From Nocardia yamanashiensis NBRC 100130 (GTDB lineage Bacteria; Actinomycetota; Actinomycetes; Mycobacteriales; Mycobacteriaceae): DNA of 64,000 nt. Positions 31,221 to 38,399 of this stretch are shown one piece after another; within the stretch, counting starts at the first letter, position 1; each line of letters begins with the position of its first letter. The notes beneath the pieces were generated by a model. That model searched no databases. It saw nothing but the letters and a program-made list of their open reading frames with translations, and was not told the DNA's origin. Where the stretch lies: contig NZ_BDCD01000018.1 of NCBI RefSeq assembly GCF_001613325.1, positions 62,001 through 126,000 on the forward strand. The letters run 5' to 3'. The translations under genes and the position numbers were made by a program.

Positions 31221-32423
31221 TCATGCGGCCGGGGACTCCAGTCCGGCGCGGACCGCCGCCACCAGCGGCGAGGTGCGGTAGGCGGTGGCCACGGCCACCA
31301 GCCAGGCCAGCTCGCCCTGCACGGTGGGCTGAGGCGGATGGCGAAAGGTGTCGCCGTGGTCGATGGCGGGCGCACCGGTGCCGTGCGCGTGCAGGGCGGC
31401 CGCGATCCGGGCCGCTTCGACGGCGGCGGGGCGATCGGTGGCGGGGATGCCCAGTTCGGCGGCGAGACGTTCGGCCCGGGCGGTCGTTTCGGGGGTGAGG
31501 TGCGGTTGCAGGAGCAGCAGGGTGTCGCGGATCTCGATGACCCGGCGGTAGACGCGATCGCGGGTGGGGCGGCGGGTCACCGGGGCGGCATCGGACAGTT
31601 CGGGGGCGGCGGCGCGCAGATCCGACCACAGCGGATGCAGGCGGGGCAGCGCGCGCACCCGGTGCAGCACGCCGGCCGCCTGCGGCAGCAGCGACGGGCA
31701 CAGGTAGCCGAGCAGCATGACGGCCGCGCCGAGACTGGCGAAGGCGGGGGCGATCTCGGTGTTCAGGCGGAAGGCGTCGATATCCGCCCAGGCGGCGGCG
31801 ATGGCGGCGACCTTGCCGATGCTGTAGCCGACCGCGATCAGCGAGCCGATGCCGAGCAGGCGTAAACCGATACGCAGCCAGGGCTGTTCGCGGGTCTGCG
31901 GCAGCCAGGTGCGGCAGAGCTGGGCGATTCGCAGCAATCCCGCCGTGTAGGCGAGCAGGTAGACGCCGAGGAAGGCGTCGACCGCTCCGGTTCTCGCGTA
32001 GTGGTAGTCGAAATCGGTGGCGTGCACGGCGTCGTGCACCGGCGCGAGGGCGAACAAGGCCACCATGAGCGCCACCACGACGGCATTGACCAGCATGACC
32101 GTGCGCGCACGGCTCCACGGCGCGGCCGCCGCCGGGCCTTCGGGTTCGACCAGGTACGCCGTCCACACCAGCTGCGACAGCACCGCCGTGGCGATGGAGG
32201 AGTAGACGATCAGCGTCGCCAGGTTCGGCACGCCCGAGACCCGGCCGATCCATTCGTAGATCTGCGGGACGGCCGCTTCGAAACCCGTTGCGGCGCAGGC
32301 GATCGACACGGCCACCGCCCAGCGCGCGGGCGCGTGCGGGGCGCGGGCGGCCAACACCAGCCGCCAGGCGCAGGCCAGCACGGCCAGCGCGCCGATACAT
32401 CCGTAGGTGAGCGCGAACTGCAC
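31221..32423 (-). CDS. MAB_1171c-family putative transporter
   Basis: 400 residues. The N-terminal ~230 residues contain about seven membrane helices (FALTYGCIGALAVLACAWRLVLA, WAVAVSIACAATGFEAAVP, LATLIVYSSIATAVLSQLVW, VMLVNAVVVALMVALFALAP, AFLGVYLLAYTAGLLRIAQL, LRLLGIGSLIAVGYSIGKVAAI, SLGAAVMLLGYLCPSLLP). A ~170-residue cytoplasmic tail of helices follows (VYRRVIEIRDTLLLLQPHL...RAERLAAELGIPATDRPAAVEAARIAAALHAHG). This layout matches the MAB_1171c family of actinobacteria, called a putative transporter but not characterised. It follows the ImmA/IrrE-type gene by four bases in an operon with an XRE regulator. Confidence 0.8.
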   Translation of the reverse strand: MQFALTYGCIGALAVLACAWRLVLAARAPHAPARWAVAVSIACAATGFEAAVPQIYEWIGRVSGVPNLATLIVYSSIATAVLSQLVWTAYLVEPEGPAAAAPWSRARTVMLVNAVVVALMVALFALAPVHDAVHATDFDYHYARTGAVDAFLGVYLLAYTAGLLRIAQLCRTWLPQTREQPWLRIGLRLLGIGSLIAVGYSIGKVAAIAAAWADIDAFRLNTEIAPAFASLGAAVMLLGYLCPSLLPQAAGVLHRVRALPRLHPLWSDLRAAAPELSDAAPVTRRPTRDRVYRRVIEIRDTLLLLQPHLTPETTARAERLAAELGIPATDRPAAVEAARIAAALHAHGTGAPAIDHGDTFRHPPQPTVQGELAWLVAVATAYRTSPLVAAVRAGLESPAA

Positions 32424-32427
32424 GTGA

Positions 32428-32985
32428 TCAGTCTTCCCCGGGGCCGAGCGTATCGAGCAGATTGCGGATATCGGCGGGCACCGAATCCGGGAGCACCCAT
32501 TCGGCGTGCGGCGTCCAGCGCGAAATATGGTGGGACATCAGCAGATCGGCGATGTGCTCGGCTTCCTGTTCCTGCTGTTCGGAGGAGCAGGTGCGGCCCA
32601 GCATGCGGCGCACCACCGCCGGGTCGATATTCGGGGCGAGCAGGCGCAGCGCGTCCTGGCCGGTGACGGTGACCGTGCGATGCCCGGCCAGCAGGTGCCC
32701 CAGTTCGTGGCACACGATGTGATCCTGATGCAGTGGCGACGTATCGCTCTGGTAGGCAATGAAATCGATATCGCGGGTGACCAGCAGTCCGCCAGACAGG
32801 CCCGCCACCGGGAACCGTTCGGGGCGCAACCGCAGCGGCCGCTCCCGGCGCGCCGCCAGCGCCGCGGCCAGCTGGGTCACCGTGAAACGACCGGTCAGCC
32901 CCAAGTGCCGCAGCTCCCGCCGCAGGCCGCGCCGGTCCATCATCGCACGCTCACCGTCGGAGCCCGCCCAGGCCGCGATTCGCAT
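32428..32985 (-). CDS. ImmA/IrrE-type metallopeptidase
   Basis: 185 residues with a zinc-peptidase motif HELGH (93-97) in the helix HIVCHELGHLLAGH, and a likely third ligand in EQEAEHIADLLM (about 136-147). Proteins of this fold cut or inactivate partner repressors: ImmA in mobile elements, IrrE/PprI in radiation response. It is preceded, with three bases between stop and start, by an XRE regulator, the usual partner. The ATG at 32985 is chosen because GGGGGAG lies upstream; MMDRRG at 32943 is the alternative. The likely role is signal-triggered cleavage or release of the XRE protein; this follows the ImmA/ImmR precedent and is inference here. Confidence 0.8.
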   Translation of the reverse strand: MRIAAWAGSDGERAMMDRRGLRRELRHLGLTGRFTVTQLAAALAARRERPLRLRPERFPVAGLSGGLLVTRDIDFIAYQSDTSPLHQDHIVCHELGHLLAGHRTVTVTGQDALRLLAPNIDPAVVRRMLGRTCSSEQQEQEAEHIADLLMSHHISRWTPHAEWVLPDSVPADIRNLLDTLGPGED

Positions 32986-32988
32986 GGC

Positions 32989-33444
32989 TCACATATCTCC
33001 CCCGCCGTGCTCGGCCTCGATCCGCCGCAATACGTCCAGCATCGCCACGATGGCCTCGGCGCGCACGATACCGTGCGCCAGGCCGTCCCGCAGGACGAGT
33101 TCCAGGGCTTCCCCGTCGGCTTTTCCCTTGAGCGCGTTGACCAATGCGAGTTCGCGGCCGCGCGCCACCGCCAGCTCCGGATTGGTCAGCGGATCCAGGC
33201 TGTCCAGGCCGAAATACACTCGCAGCGCGTCCAGGGTCTCGAAGGACGGGTTCACGGTCTGGCCGGTGCGCAGCTTCCACAGGTAGTTCGCCGACAGCGC
33301 GAAACCGGTGGTGTTCGCGATGTCCTCGGCCAGCGCGCGATGGGTGATCTCCACTTCGCGGCCCGCCACGGTGGCCGGCGGGTGCATGGCATTGATCAGC
33401 GTGGTGAGTGCGCTGGTGAACGGATGCTGTTGTGCGGCAACCAT
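32989..33444 (-). CDS. XRE-type regulator partnered with the metallopeptidase
   Basis: 151 residues. The helix-turn-helix is in the first ~85 residues (HRALAEDIANTTGFALSANYLWKLRTGQTVNPSFETLDALRVYFGL), of the SinR/XRE type but with a longer first part. The C-terminal helices (LALVNALKGKADGEALELVLRDGLAHGIVRAEAIVAMLDVLRRIE) would serve dimerisation or peptidase contact. The ATG at 33444 has AGGAGA upstream and a promoter is visible. It leads the XRE / peptidase / membrane-protein trio. Confidence 0.82.
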   Translation of the reverse strand: MVAAQQHPFTSALTTLINAMHPPATVAGREVEITHRALAEDIANTTGFALSANYLWKLRTGQTVNPSFETLDALRVYFGLDSLDPLTNPELAVARGRELALVNALKGKADGEALELVLRDGLAHGIVRAEAIVAMLDVLRRIEAEHGGGDM

Positions 33445-33485
33445 TCGAATCGTGTCTCCTGCAGTTGACAGGCGCGGTGAGCGCG

Positions 33486-33515
33486 ATCATATACTCAGTC
33501 CGATTTCGCGACCAA
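33486..33515 (-). promoter_or_regulatory. Probable promoter of the XRE-peptidase-transporter operon
   Basis: On the minus strand TTGGTC (33515-33510) and TATATG (33493-33488) stand 16 bases apart, about 45 bases before the XRE start codon. The A/T-rich -10 region stands out in this GC-rich DNA. The P450 gene upstream could also read through. Confidence 0.5.
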
Positions 33516-33573
33516 CCGCCGAACTCGTTGTCCCAGAAGGGGAGGACACCGACGACCGGCGCGGCCGCCGAAG

Positions 33574-34752
33574 TCAGGATGGGGCGATCGACGCGGCTCG
33601 CCCCATTCGGGAAACGGCGACCGGCAAGGTGAGCGGTCCTCGGTGCCGGAACCCCGAACGCCACGGAATCGACTGCGCGTCAACGGCGATGCGCGGTGCG
33701 GGCCAGTGGTCGTAGATCGCCTGCAGCACGGCGCCGATAACCGGGCGTACCAGCGCATTGCCCACACAGGCGTGCGCACCGTGCCCGAGTGCGAGCTGCG
33801 GATTGGGGTTCCGGCGCACGTTCAATTCCATTGGGGCGTCGAAGATTTCCGGATCGTGGTTGGCGGCGGCCAGGCAGAGCAGTACCGTCTCGCCCGCTCG
33901 CACGGTGTGACCGGCCAGTTCCAGATCGGTGCGGGCGAAGCGCGGACCGGCCAGGACCTGCGGGGACAGGAAGCGCAGCAGTTCGTCCACCGCCGTGGTG
34001 GGGTCGGTCGCGGTCTGCAGGGCGGCGAGTTCGCCCGGGCGGGCGGCGAAGGCGTGCACCGCGCCGGCCAGCACGTCCATCAGCACCTCGTACCAGACGA
34101 ACAGCAGGTAGAAGAGCAGTCCGGCGGTCTCGCCGGGGTCGCCGGAGTGCACCAGGCGGCCGAGCATGGTGGCGTCGCCGTCGGTGCGGCCCTGGGCGAG
34201 TGCGCCGGTGATGACGCGCTGCATGATCTCCAAGGTGTCGCGGGCGCGCGGGCGGGCATCGGGGCGCAGGGTGGTGTTCGCCCACTCCGCCAGGGCCGTG
34301 CGCTGCGCCGGGGACAGGCCGAGCAGTTCGCCCAGCAGCAGGCCGGGTAGCGGCAATGCCACGCGCTCGACGAAGTCGAATTCCGTGGCGTCGTCGAGGG
34401 TGTGCAGCCAGGGAGCGATGAGATCCCCCGCCCGCTCGCCCCATTCGCCCGCGCGGCGCAATTCCCCGACCACCGCGCCGCGCAATCGGGCCAGCTGGTC
34501 GGGTTCGCTGTTCTGGAAGACGTCCAGGGGCGGCGGTACCGCGAAGCCGCGGTAGTCCGTCTCGCCCGCATATCTCAGATTCGTGGACAGCCGCTCGTCC
34601 AGCAGGCCGGCCCGCACCTCCGGATACCTGGTCACCAGCCAGGCGGGCGGGCCGTCCGGCGTCAGCACCCGGTGCACGCCGCCGTCATCGCGCAACTCCC
34701 GCAAGACATCCCACGGATCCCGGGCGAACGCCGCATCGAAGATACTTCGCAT
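33574..34752 (-). CDS. Cytochrome P450
   Basis: 392 residues. The heme loop is LGHGAHACVGNALVR (Cys329) and ExxR is present as ELLR (257-260) in VDELLRFLSP. The I-helix (about 210-230, LLFYLLFVWYEVLMDVLAG) lacks the usual A/G-G-x-D/E-T oxygen-activation motif, which is unusual. NSEPDQLARLRGAV (81-94) is the 'C-helix' segment normally DPPEHTRLR. It lies 129 bp ahead of the XRE gene on the same strand. The substrate is unknown; an atypical I-helix is known from P450s that use substrate-assisted or peroxide chemistry, but that is only a possibility here. Confidence 0.9.
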   Translation of the reverse strand: MRSIFDAAFARDPWDVLRELRDDGGVHRVLTPDGPPAWLVTRYPEVRAGLLDERLSTNLRYAGETDYRGFAVPPPLDVFQNSEPDQLARLRGAVVGELRRAGEWGERAGDLIAPWLHTLDDATEFDFVERVALPLPGLLLGELLGLSPAQRTALAEWANTTLRPDARPRARDTLEIMQRVITGALAQGRTDGDATMLGRLVHSGDPGETAGLLFYLLFVWYEVLMDVLAGAVHAFAARPGELAALQTATDPTTAVDELLRFLSPQVLAGPRFARTDLELAGHTVRAGETVLLCLAAANHDPEIFDAPMELNVRRNPNPQLALGHGAHACVGNALVRPVIGAVLQAIYDHWPAPRIAVDAQSIPWRSGFRHRGPLTLPVAVSRMGRAASIAPS

Positions 34753-34818
34753 CGAGTCATCATCTCCTGTGCGGCCCAGGCCATTTCGCGGACCTCACCG
34801 ATCCGCCGATATCCGCGA

Positions 34819-35682
34819 CTACCCCGGCTCGGCCTGCGAACGGGACAGCCCCACCGCCGTCACGCACATGACCAGCACCGCGAGGGCCGTGACGAACAGC
34901 CCGAAACCGTGTGCGCGCAGGCGCTCGTCGAGCACCGTGCGGCCCAGGAACGCGGCGGCCAGCGGCTCCGCGATCGTCACCGCCGGCAGCGAAGCGGCCA
35001 GCGGGCCCACCTGATACGCGCGCTGCTGCAGATACAGGCCGACCACGCCCGAGGCGACCAGCGCCCAGGTTTGCCAGCTGCTCAGCACCTCGCCCACACC
35101 GTGCTCGAAAAGGTCGGTCACGTAGGACGTCAGCGCCGCCGCCAAGCCGAAGAGGGCACCGCCACCAGCGCCGAGCAACAGCGCCCGCTCCCCCGCGCTT
35201 GCGCGCCTTCGGATCTGCGGGGCCTCCGCGGCTGCGACGCAGATTGCCACTGCGCCGAGCAGCACCGCGAGGGGTATCAGCCAATCACGCAGCGGCGCGG
35301 TCGAATTGCCCTCGGTGGGGTTGCCGATCACCACGAAACACACCAGTGCGGCGGTGAGCGCCACCGCCATACCGAGTTCGCGTCCGGTGATCCTCCGCCC
35401 GTTCAACCGGGCGGCGAGCGGCAGCGCGAAAACCAGCGCGCTCACCAGGATCGGCTGCACCAGCAGCACCGCGCCCAGGGCCAGCGCCGCGACCTGCATG
35501 CCGTAGCCGCCCGCATCGCCGACCATCCCCGCCCACCAGCGCGGATTCCGGATCAGCGACCCGATCAGCGGCTGGTCCGCCGCGACCGACGCCGCGGCCC
35601 GCTGCTGCGCGACGGCGGCGATCGCGAACAACAGGGCCGCGAGCAAAGCGCAGGCAATCGCTCCCACCGGATGATTCGGCAT
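34819..35682 (-). CDS. DMT-superfamily transporter (EamA/NIPA-like)
   Basis: 287 residues from the ATG at 35682 (MPNHPVG), with about nine to ten membrane helices. Examples are AIACALLAALLFAIAAVAQQ, VAALALGAVLLVQPILVSALVFALPL, LGMAVALTAALVCFVVIG and LVTALAVLVMCVTAVGL-type segments. The pattern of an early 'A...QQRAA' helix, a middle PILVSALVFALPLAARL and a C-terminal VGPLAASLPAVTIAEPLAAAFLG matches DMT proteins. The cargo is unknown. The open frame extends upstream to 35799 but the extra residues are hydrophilic and not family-like. It is 66 bp upstream of the P450 gene on the same strand. Confidence 0.8.
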   Translation of the reverse strand: MPNHPVGAIACALLAALLFAIAAVAQQRAAASVAADQPLIGSLIRNPRWWAGMVGDAGGYGMQVAALALGAVLLVQPILVSALVFALPLAARLNGRRITGRELGMAVALTAALVCFVVIGNPTEGNSTAPLRDWLIPLAVLLGAVAICVAAAEAPQIRRRASAGERALLLGAGGGALFGLAAALTSYVTDLFEHGVGEVLSSWQTWALVASGVVGLYLQQRAYQVGPLAASLPAVTIAEPLAAAFLGRTVLDERLRAHGFGLFVTALAVLVMCVTAVGLSRSQAEPG

Positions 35683-35883
35683 CCGGCCAGTCTGCCGCAC
35701 CGCACCCGTTTTTCCCGGCGATGCCGTCCCCTCCACGGCACCGCCGGAGCGCGGCGCTGCGCTCGTGGCAGGTGTTTGCCGAGAAAGAGTGAAGCGCATG
35801 CCATGTCATACGAACAAGCCGAACGACTAACCCTGAATAGGGTCTGCGTGCTTCTGGTCACATGCGCGCCCCCGCGCGCACGA

Positions 35884-36339
35884 CTATTCGCCCGGCTGCA
35901 TCGGATTCGAATAAACCCGGCTGGGCGTCACGAACACCAAGGTCCCCCGCTTCTCCCGCATCACTTGCTCATACGTATCCCAGTCCTGCTCCACCCCCGC
36001 CGCCGCGAAAACCTCCCGCACCAGCAGCCGCTGCTTCTCACTGTCGATCCCCGCCTCCGGATCATCGGGCCCGATCAACCGAGCCGTCCCCTCCACCGTC
36101 ATCCACCGCCACCCGCTCCGCACGGTGAGCGCAATCGCCGGATTCCCCCGCAAATTAGCCAGCTTCGCGGTGGCACTCGGCGAAACGAACCCCACCGCCT
36201 CCACCCCCGTCACCGGATCCGGCAACACCCCCGCATTCACCACGGTGGCCTGCGGAGTCCCATCCCCCCGCACCGTAACCGCCACACTCAGCCCGAAATC
36301 CAGCGCAACCAGCTCCGAAAACCCCTTCAGATCACCCAC
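35884..36339 (-). CDS. PPOX-class flavin/F420-dependent protein
   Basis: 151 residues with the split-barrel fold of pyridoxamine-phosphate-oxidase-like proteins: LVALDFGLSVAVTVRGDGTPQATVVNAGV, AVGFVSPSATAKLANLRGNPAIALTVRSGWRWMTVEGTARLIGP, then GTLVFVTPSRVYSNP. The form is that of the actinobacterial 'probable F420-dependent' group, which may reduce quinones or other acceptors with F420H2. The GTG at 36339 is chosen because GGGAGGAG lies just upstream; the frame stays open to 36393 without such a site. It is a single gene. Confidence 0.82.
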   Translation of the reverse strand: MGDLKGFSELVALDFGLSVAVTVRGDGTPQATVVNAGVLPDPVTGVEAVGFVSPSATAKLANLRGNPAIALTVRSGWRWMTVEGTARLIGPDDPEAGIDSEKQRLLVREVFAAAGVEQDWDTYEQVMREKRGTLVFVTPSRVYSNPMQPGE

Positions 36340-36582
36340 GACACTCCTCCCATTCGACCACCTCGACGGATTCGCCACGAGATTCTGCGCCACTCCCCAC
36401 CCCTTGCCACAAGCCCCCCACCGCGATATACGTTGAAAAGGGAAGCGAATTCCGCACGCACCTCGCCAAAGTCTGCATAGACGGCATAGCCTTCATGACC
36501 ACCTCCAGACTCAGCGACGACGCCGTAACCCGAGTCCCCGAATGGGACAAAACCTGCCCCACCCCCAAAACCAAGTAGCGAC

Positions 36583-37026
36583 TCAGTCGCCCTGGAGCAA
36601 CAGCCGGAACGACGGATGGGCGGGAGTCAGTGGTCGCACAGCACGAAAGTCCTTCTCATCCAACGTCAATAGGTCGTTGGTGAGGTAACGCTCGGCAAGC
36701 ACAACGGTGACCGCATCAGCCAGATCGAGCCGCAAACCGCGATACTGCTCGATGATCTTCTGCGCGACCCGGAGATCATCGCGATCCACCGGCGGCACCA
36801 GGACCGCGCCCTCCTCGGCCGAGGTGAGCAGGTCGTCGAGGACGAGATCGGCTGTGCGGCGGTCTTTTCCGAACCGCGCGACGAGCAGATGATCGACTTC
36901 GTCCAGCACGAGCGGCGAAACAACCGCCACCGATGTGGAAAGGAATTCCCGCGCCCGTTCGTGCAGTTCGGCGGCACGGTCGTAGGCGGCGATAATGGCC
37001 GAAGTGTCTGCGATGAAGAAGCTCAC
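36583..37026 (-). CDS. vapC: VapC-type PIN-domain toxin
   Basis: 147-residue PIN-domain ribonuclease. The acidic site is visible: D7 in IADTS, E43 in LDEVDHLL, D101/D104 in LRLDLADAVTVVL and D123/D126 near TLDEKDF. In this family the toxin cuts tRNA or rRNA when not held by VapB. The start overlaps the antitoxin stop by four bases (ATGA), the usual arrangement of an antitoxin-toxin operon. Confidence 0.93.
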   Translation of the reverse strand: MSFFIADTSAIIAAYDRAAELHERAREFLSTSVAVVSPLVLDEVDHLLVARFGKDRRTADLVLDDLLTSAEEGAVLVPPVDRDDLRVAQKIIEQYRGLRLDLADAVTVVLAERYLTNDLLTLDEKDFRAVRPLTPAHPSFRLLLQGD

Positions 37027-37253
37027 TCGCCGTATGCCTCGCCGAGCAAGTCCTCACTGTCGGCAGCGAATCCAGGATCGCCGGAATCGAACGACGGCCA
37101 CGGACGAGTACGCCGAACCCGATGCGCCCGCAACAGCACCAGGTCGATCCCCTCACGGATCAAATCAGCTTCCGACCGACCCGAAGCTGCTGCCGCCTCC
37201 TTGAGACGGGCAGCCTGTTCAGGATCCAGGTACACGCTCGTTTTGGCCTTCAT
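37023..37253 (-). CDS. vapB: VapB-type antitoxin (ribbon-helix-helix)
   Basis: 76 residues. The N-terminal ribbon-helix-helix is clear (KTSVYLDPEQAARLKEAAAASGRSEADLIREGIDLVLL). The C-terminal tail is Asp/Pro-rich (WPSFDSGDPGFAADSEDLL), the part that usually wraps around the toxin. It would bind its own promoter as a dimer and repress the pair. The promoter lies in the 69-bp gap to the XRE-MmyB gene. Confidence 0.92.
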   Translation of the reverse strand: MKAKTSVYLDPEQAARLKEAAAASGRSEADLIREGIDLVLLRAHRVRRTRPWPSFDSGDPGFAADSEDLLGEAYGE

Positions 37254-37322
37254 AAACGTAGGGTACCGCGTAGGGCATGCACTGGGTTTTCCCTTGCCGA
37301 AATGCAGCGCCTAGCGCGGGGA

Positions 37323-38123
37323 TCAGCCGATTCCGATCGCGCGGCCTGAGATTTCCGGCGGCGCGTCGGGCTCGCGGTGCGGGCTCACCACGGCGATGCA
37401 CAGGTGGAGGTGGTCGCGGGCGGAGGGGACGGATTGCAGTTGCATGCGGACGGTGACCGGGCCCGCGGCGGTGTGGACGTATTGGGGTTCGTCGACGGAG
37501 CGGTCGAAGGAGACTCGGCGTTCGAGCCAGAGGCGGGCGAAGTCGGGGTCGTGCTGTAGGTGGGCGAGTAGTTGGATGCCCACCTGCGGGTTGCCGAAAT
37601 GGGCGTACATGCCGCGCATTCGGGCAACCACGTTGGCGACCTCGGTGTCCCAGTGGAGCATGGTCTTGCGGCCTTGGGGGCCGAAGAGCCAGAGCATGAC
37701 GTTGTTCGCGGCGACCCGGCCGGGGAACAGGGTCTCGTAGGCGTCGTTGGCGGCGACTACCTCCCAGGCCAGGTTGCAGTATGCGGCGGGGCGGGGCATG
37801 AGGTCGTCGAGAAAGGCGCGCTCACCGGGGGTTACATCGGAGCGAAGCTGGGCGGGGAGCCATGGGCGGGGCAGGTGGACGCGGGTCAGATCGTCGAGAT
37901 GGCGGCGCTCGTGGTCGGAGGTGAGGCCGAGCGCGTGGGCGAGGGAGAGCTGTGACGCCTCGGTGAGGCCGGTTTGTTCGCCGCGCTCGAGTTTCTGGAT
38001 GGTGCGGGGGGCGAGAAAAGCGCGCCGGCCCAAGGCTTCCCGGGTCAGGCCGAGACGTTTGCGATGGAATTCGATGTAATCGCCCAGGGACGGCAAGGGG
38101 AGAATCAAGTCGTCGGGGGACAC
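37323..38123 (-). CDS. XRE-family regulator with MmyB-like ligand domain
   Basis: About 266 residues. The N-terminal XRE helix-turn-helix is LGDYIEFHRKRLGLTREALGRRAFLAPRTIQKLERGEQTGLTEASQLSLAHALGL. The C-terminal MmyB-like domain is recognisable by RPAAYCNLAWEVVAANDAYETLFPG, NVMLWLFGPQGRKTMLHWDTE and DRSVDEPQYVHTAAGPVTVRMQL. These regulators bind fatty-acid-like ligands in known structures. The GTG at 38123 is preferred over the GTG at 38129 because AGAGG sits five bases before it, while 38129 overlaps that site. No target is adjacent. Confidence 0.88.
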   Translation of the reverse strand: MSPDDLILPLPSLGDYIEFHRKRLGLTREALGRRAFLAPRTIQKLERGEQTGLTEASQLSLAHALGLTSDHERRHLDDLTRVHLPRPWLPAQLRSDVTPGERAFLDDLMPRPAAYCNLAWEVVAANDAYETLFPGRVAANNVMLWLFGPQGRKTMLHWDTEVANVVARMRGMYAHFGNPQVGIQLLAHLQHDPDFARLWLERRVSFDRSVDEPQYVHTAAGPVTVRMQLQSVPSARDHLHLCIAVVSPHREPDAPPEISGRAIGIG

Positions 38124-38150
38124 GGGCACCTCTGAATTACCGCGGGCAAA

Positions 38151-38186
38151 AAGAAAAGGCCCGGCGTCGCCGCCGAGCCTTTTCTT
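38151..38186 (-). terminator. Terminator of the tRNA-Ala gene
   Basis: Sixteen-base arms with one mismatch (38151-38166 and 38171-38186; arm ends AAGAAAAGGC / GCCTTTTCTT) around a four-base loop. On the minus strand the hairpin is followed by TTTTGCC, so it ends transcription from the tRNA gene before the XRE-MmyB gene. Confidence 0.85.
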
Positions 38187-38193
38187 GTTCGAG

Positions 38194-38266
38194 TGGAGCT
38201 AAGGGGACTCGAACCCCTGACCCCCACACTGCCAGTGTGGTGCGCTACCAGCTGCGCCATAGCCCC
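38194..38266 (-). tRNA. tRNA-Ala (anticodon GGC)
   Basis: 73-base tRNA on the minus strand. The acceptor stem is GGGGCTA with TAGCTCC (one G-T pair) and discriminator A at 38194. The D arm is GCGC-AGCTGGTA-GCGC, the anticodon arm CCACA-CTGGCAG-TGTGG with anticodon GGC, and the T arm AGGGG-TTCGAGT-CCCCT. The 3' CCA is not encoded. A terminator follows directly. The cloverleaf pairs fully by eye. Confidence 0.95.
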
Positions 38267-38383
38267 GTATTCAGTTGGCTCGCGGGGCGTGCCCCGCTTG
38301 CTTGAACGAAGTTACACGACGGCGGTCGAACAAACCAAATCGCCTGCACAAGAGCTGGCGGGGGCGATCTTCAGGGGGTATGG

Positions 38384-38399
38384 TCGAACGTATGTTCGA
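38384..38399. promoter_or_regulatory. SOS box (LexA site), TCGAAC-N4-GTTCGA
   Basis: TCGAACGTATGTTCGA matches exactly the mycobacterial LexA consensus TCGAAC(N4)GTTCGA. It overlaps the ATG at 38392 of the 13E12-type gene; a TATGGT -10-like box ends at 38384, seven bases before that ATG. LexA bound here would block transcription start directly. In M. tuberculosis several 13E12 genes are known to be under LexA control in this way. Confidence 0.88.

Noticed and set aside
36340..36582. Plus-strand open reading ending at 36578 (reading includes VEKGSEFRTHLAKVCIDG)
   Set aside because: It looks protein-like in part, but there is no start codon with a ribosome-binding site before ATG 36495, codon use is unlike the neighbours (AGA, ATA, AAA), and I know no homologue. 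I see nothing else in this gap apart from the vapC 3' side.
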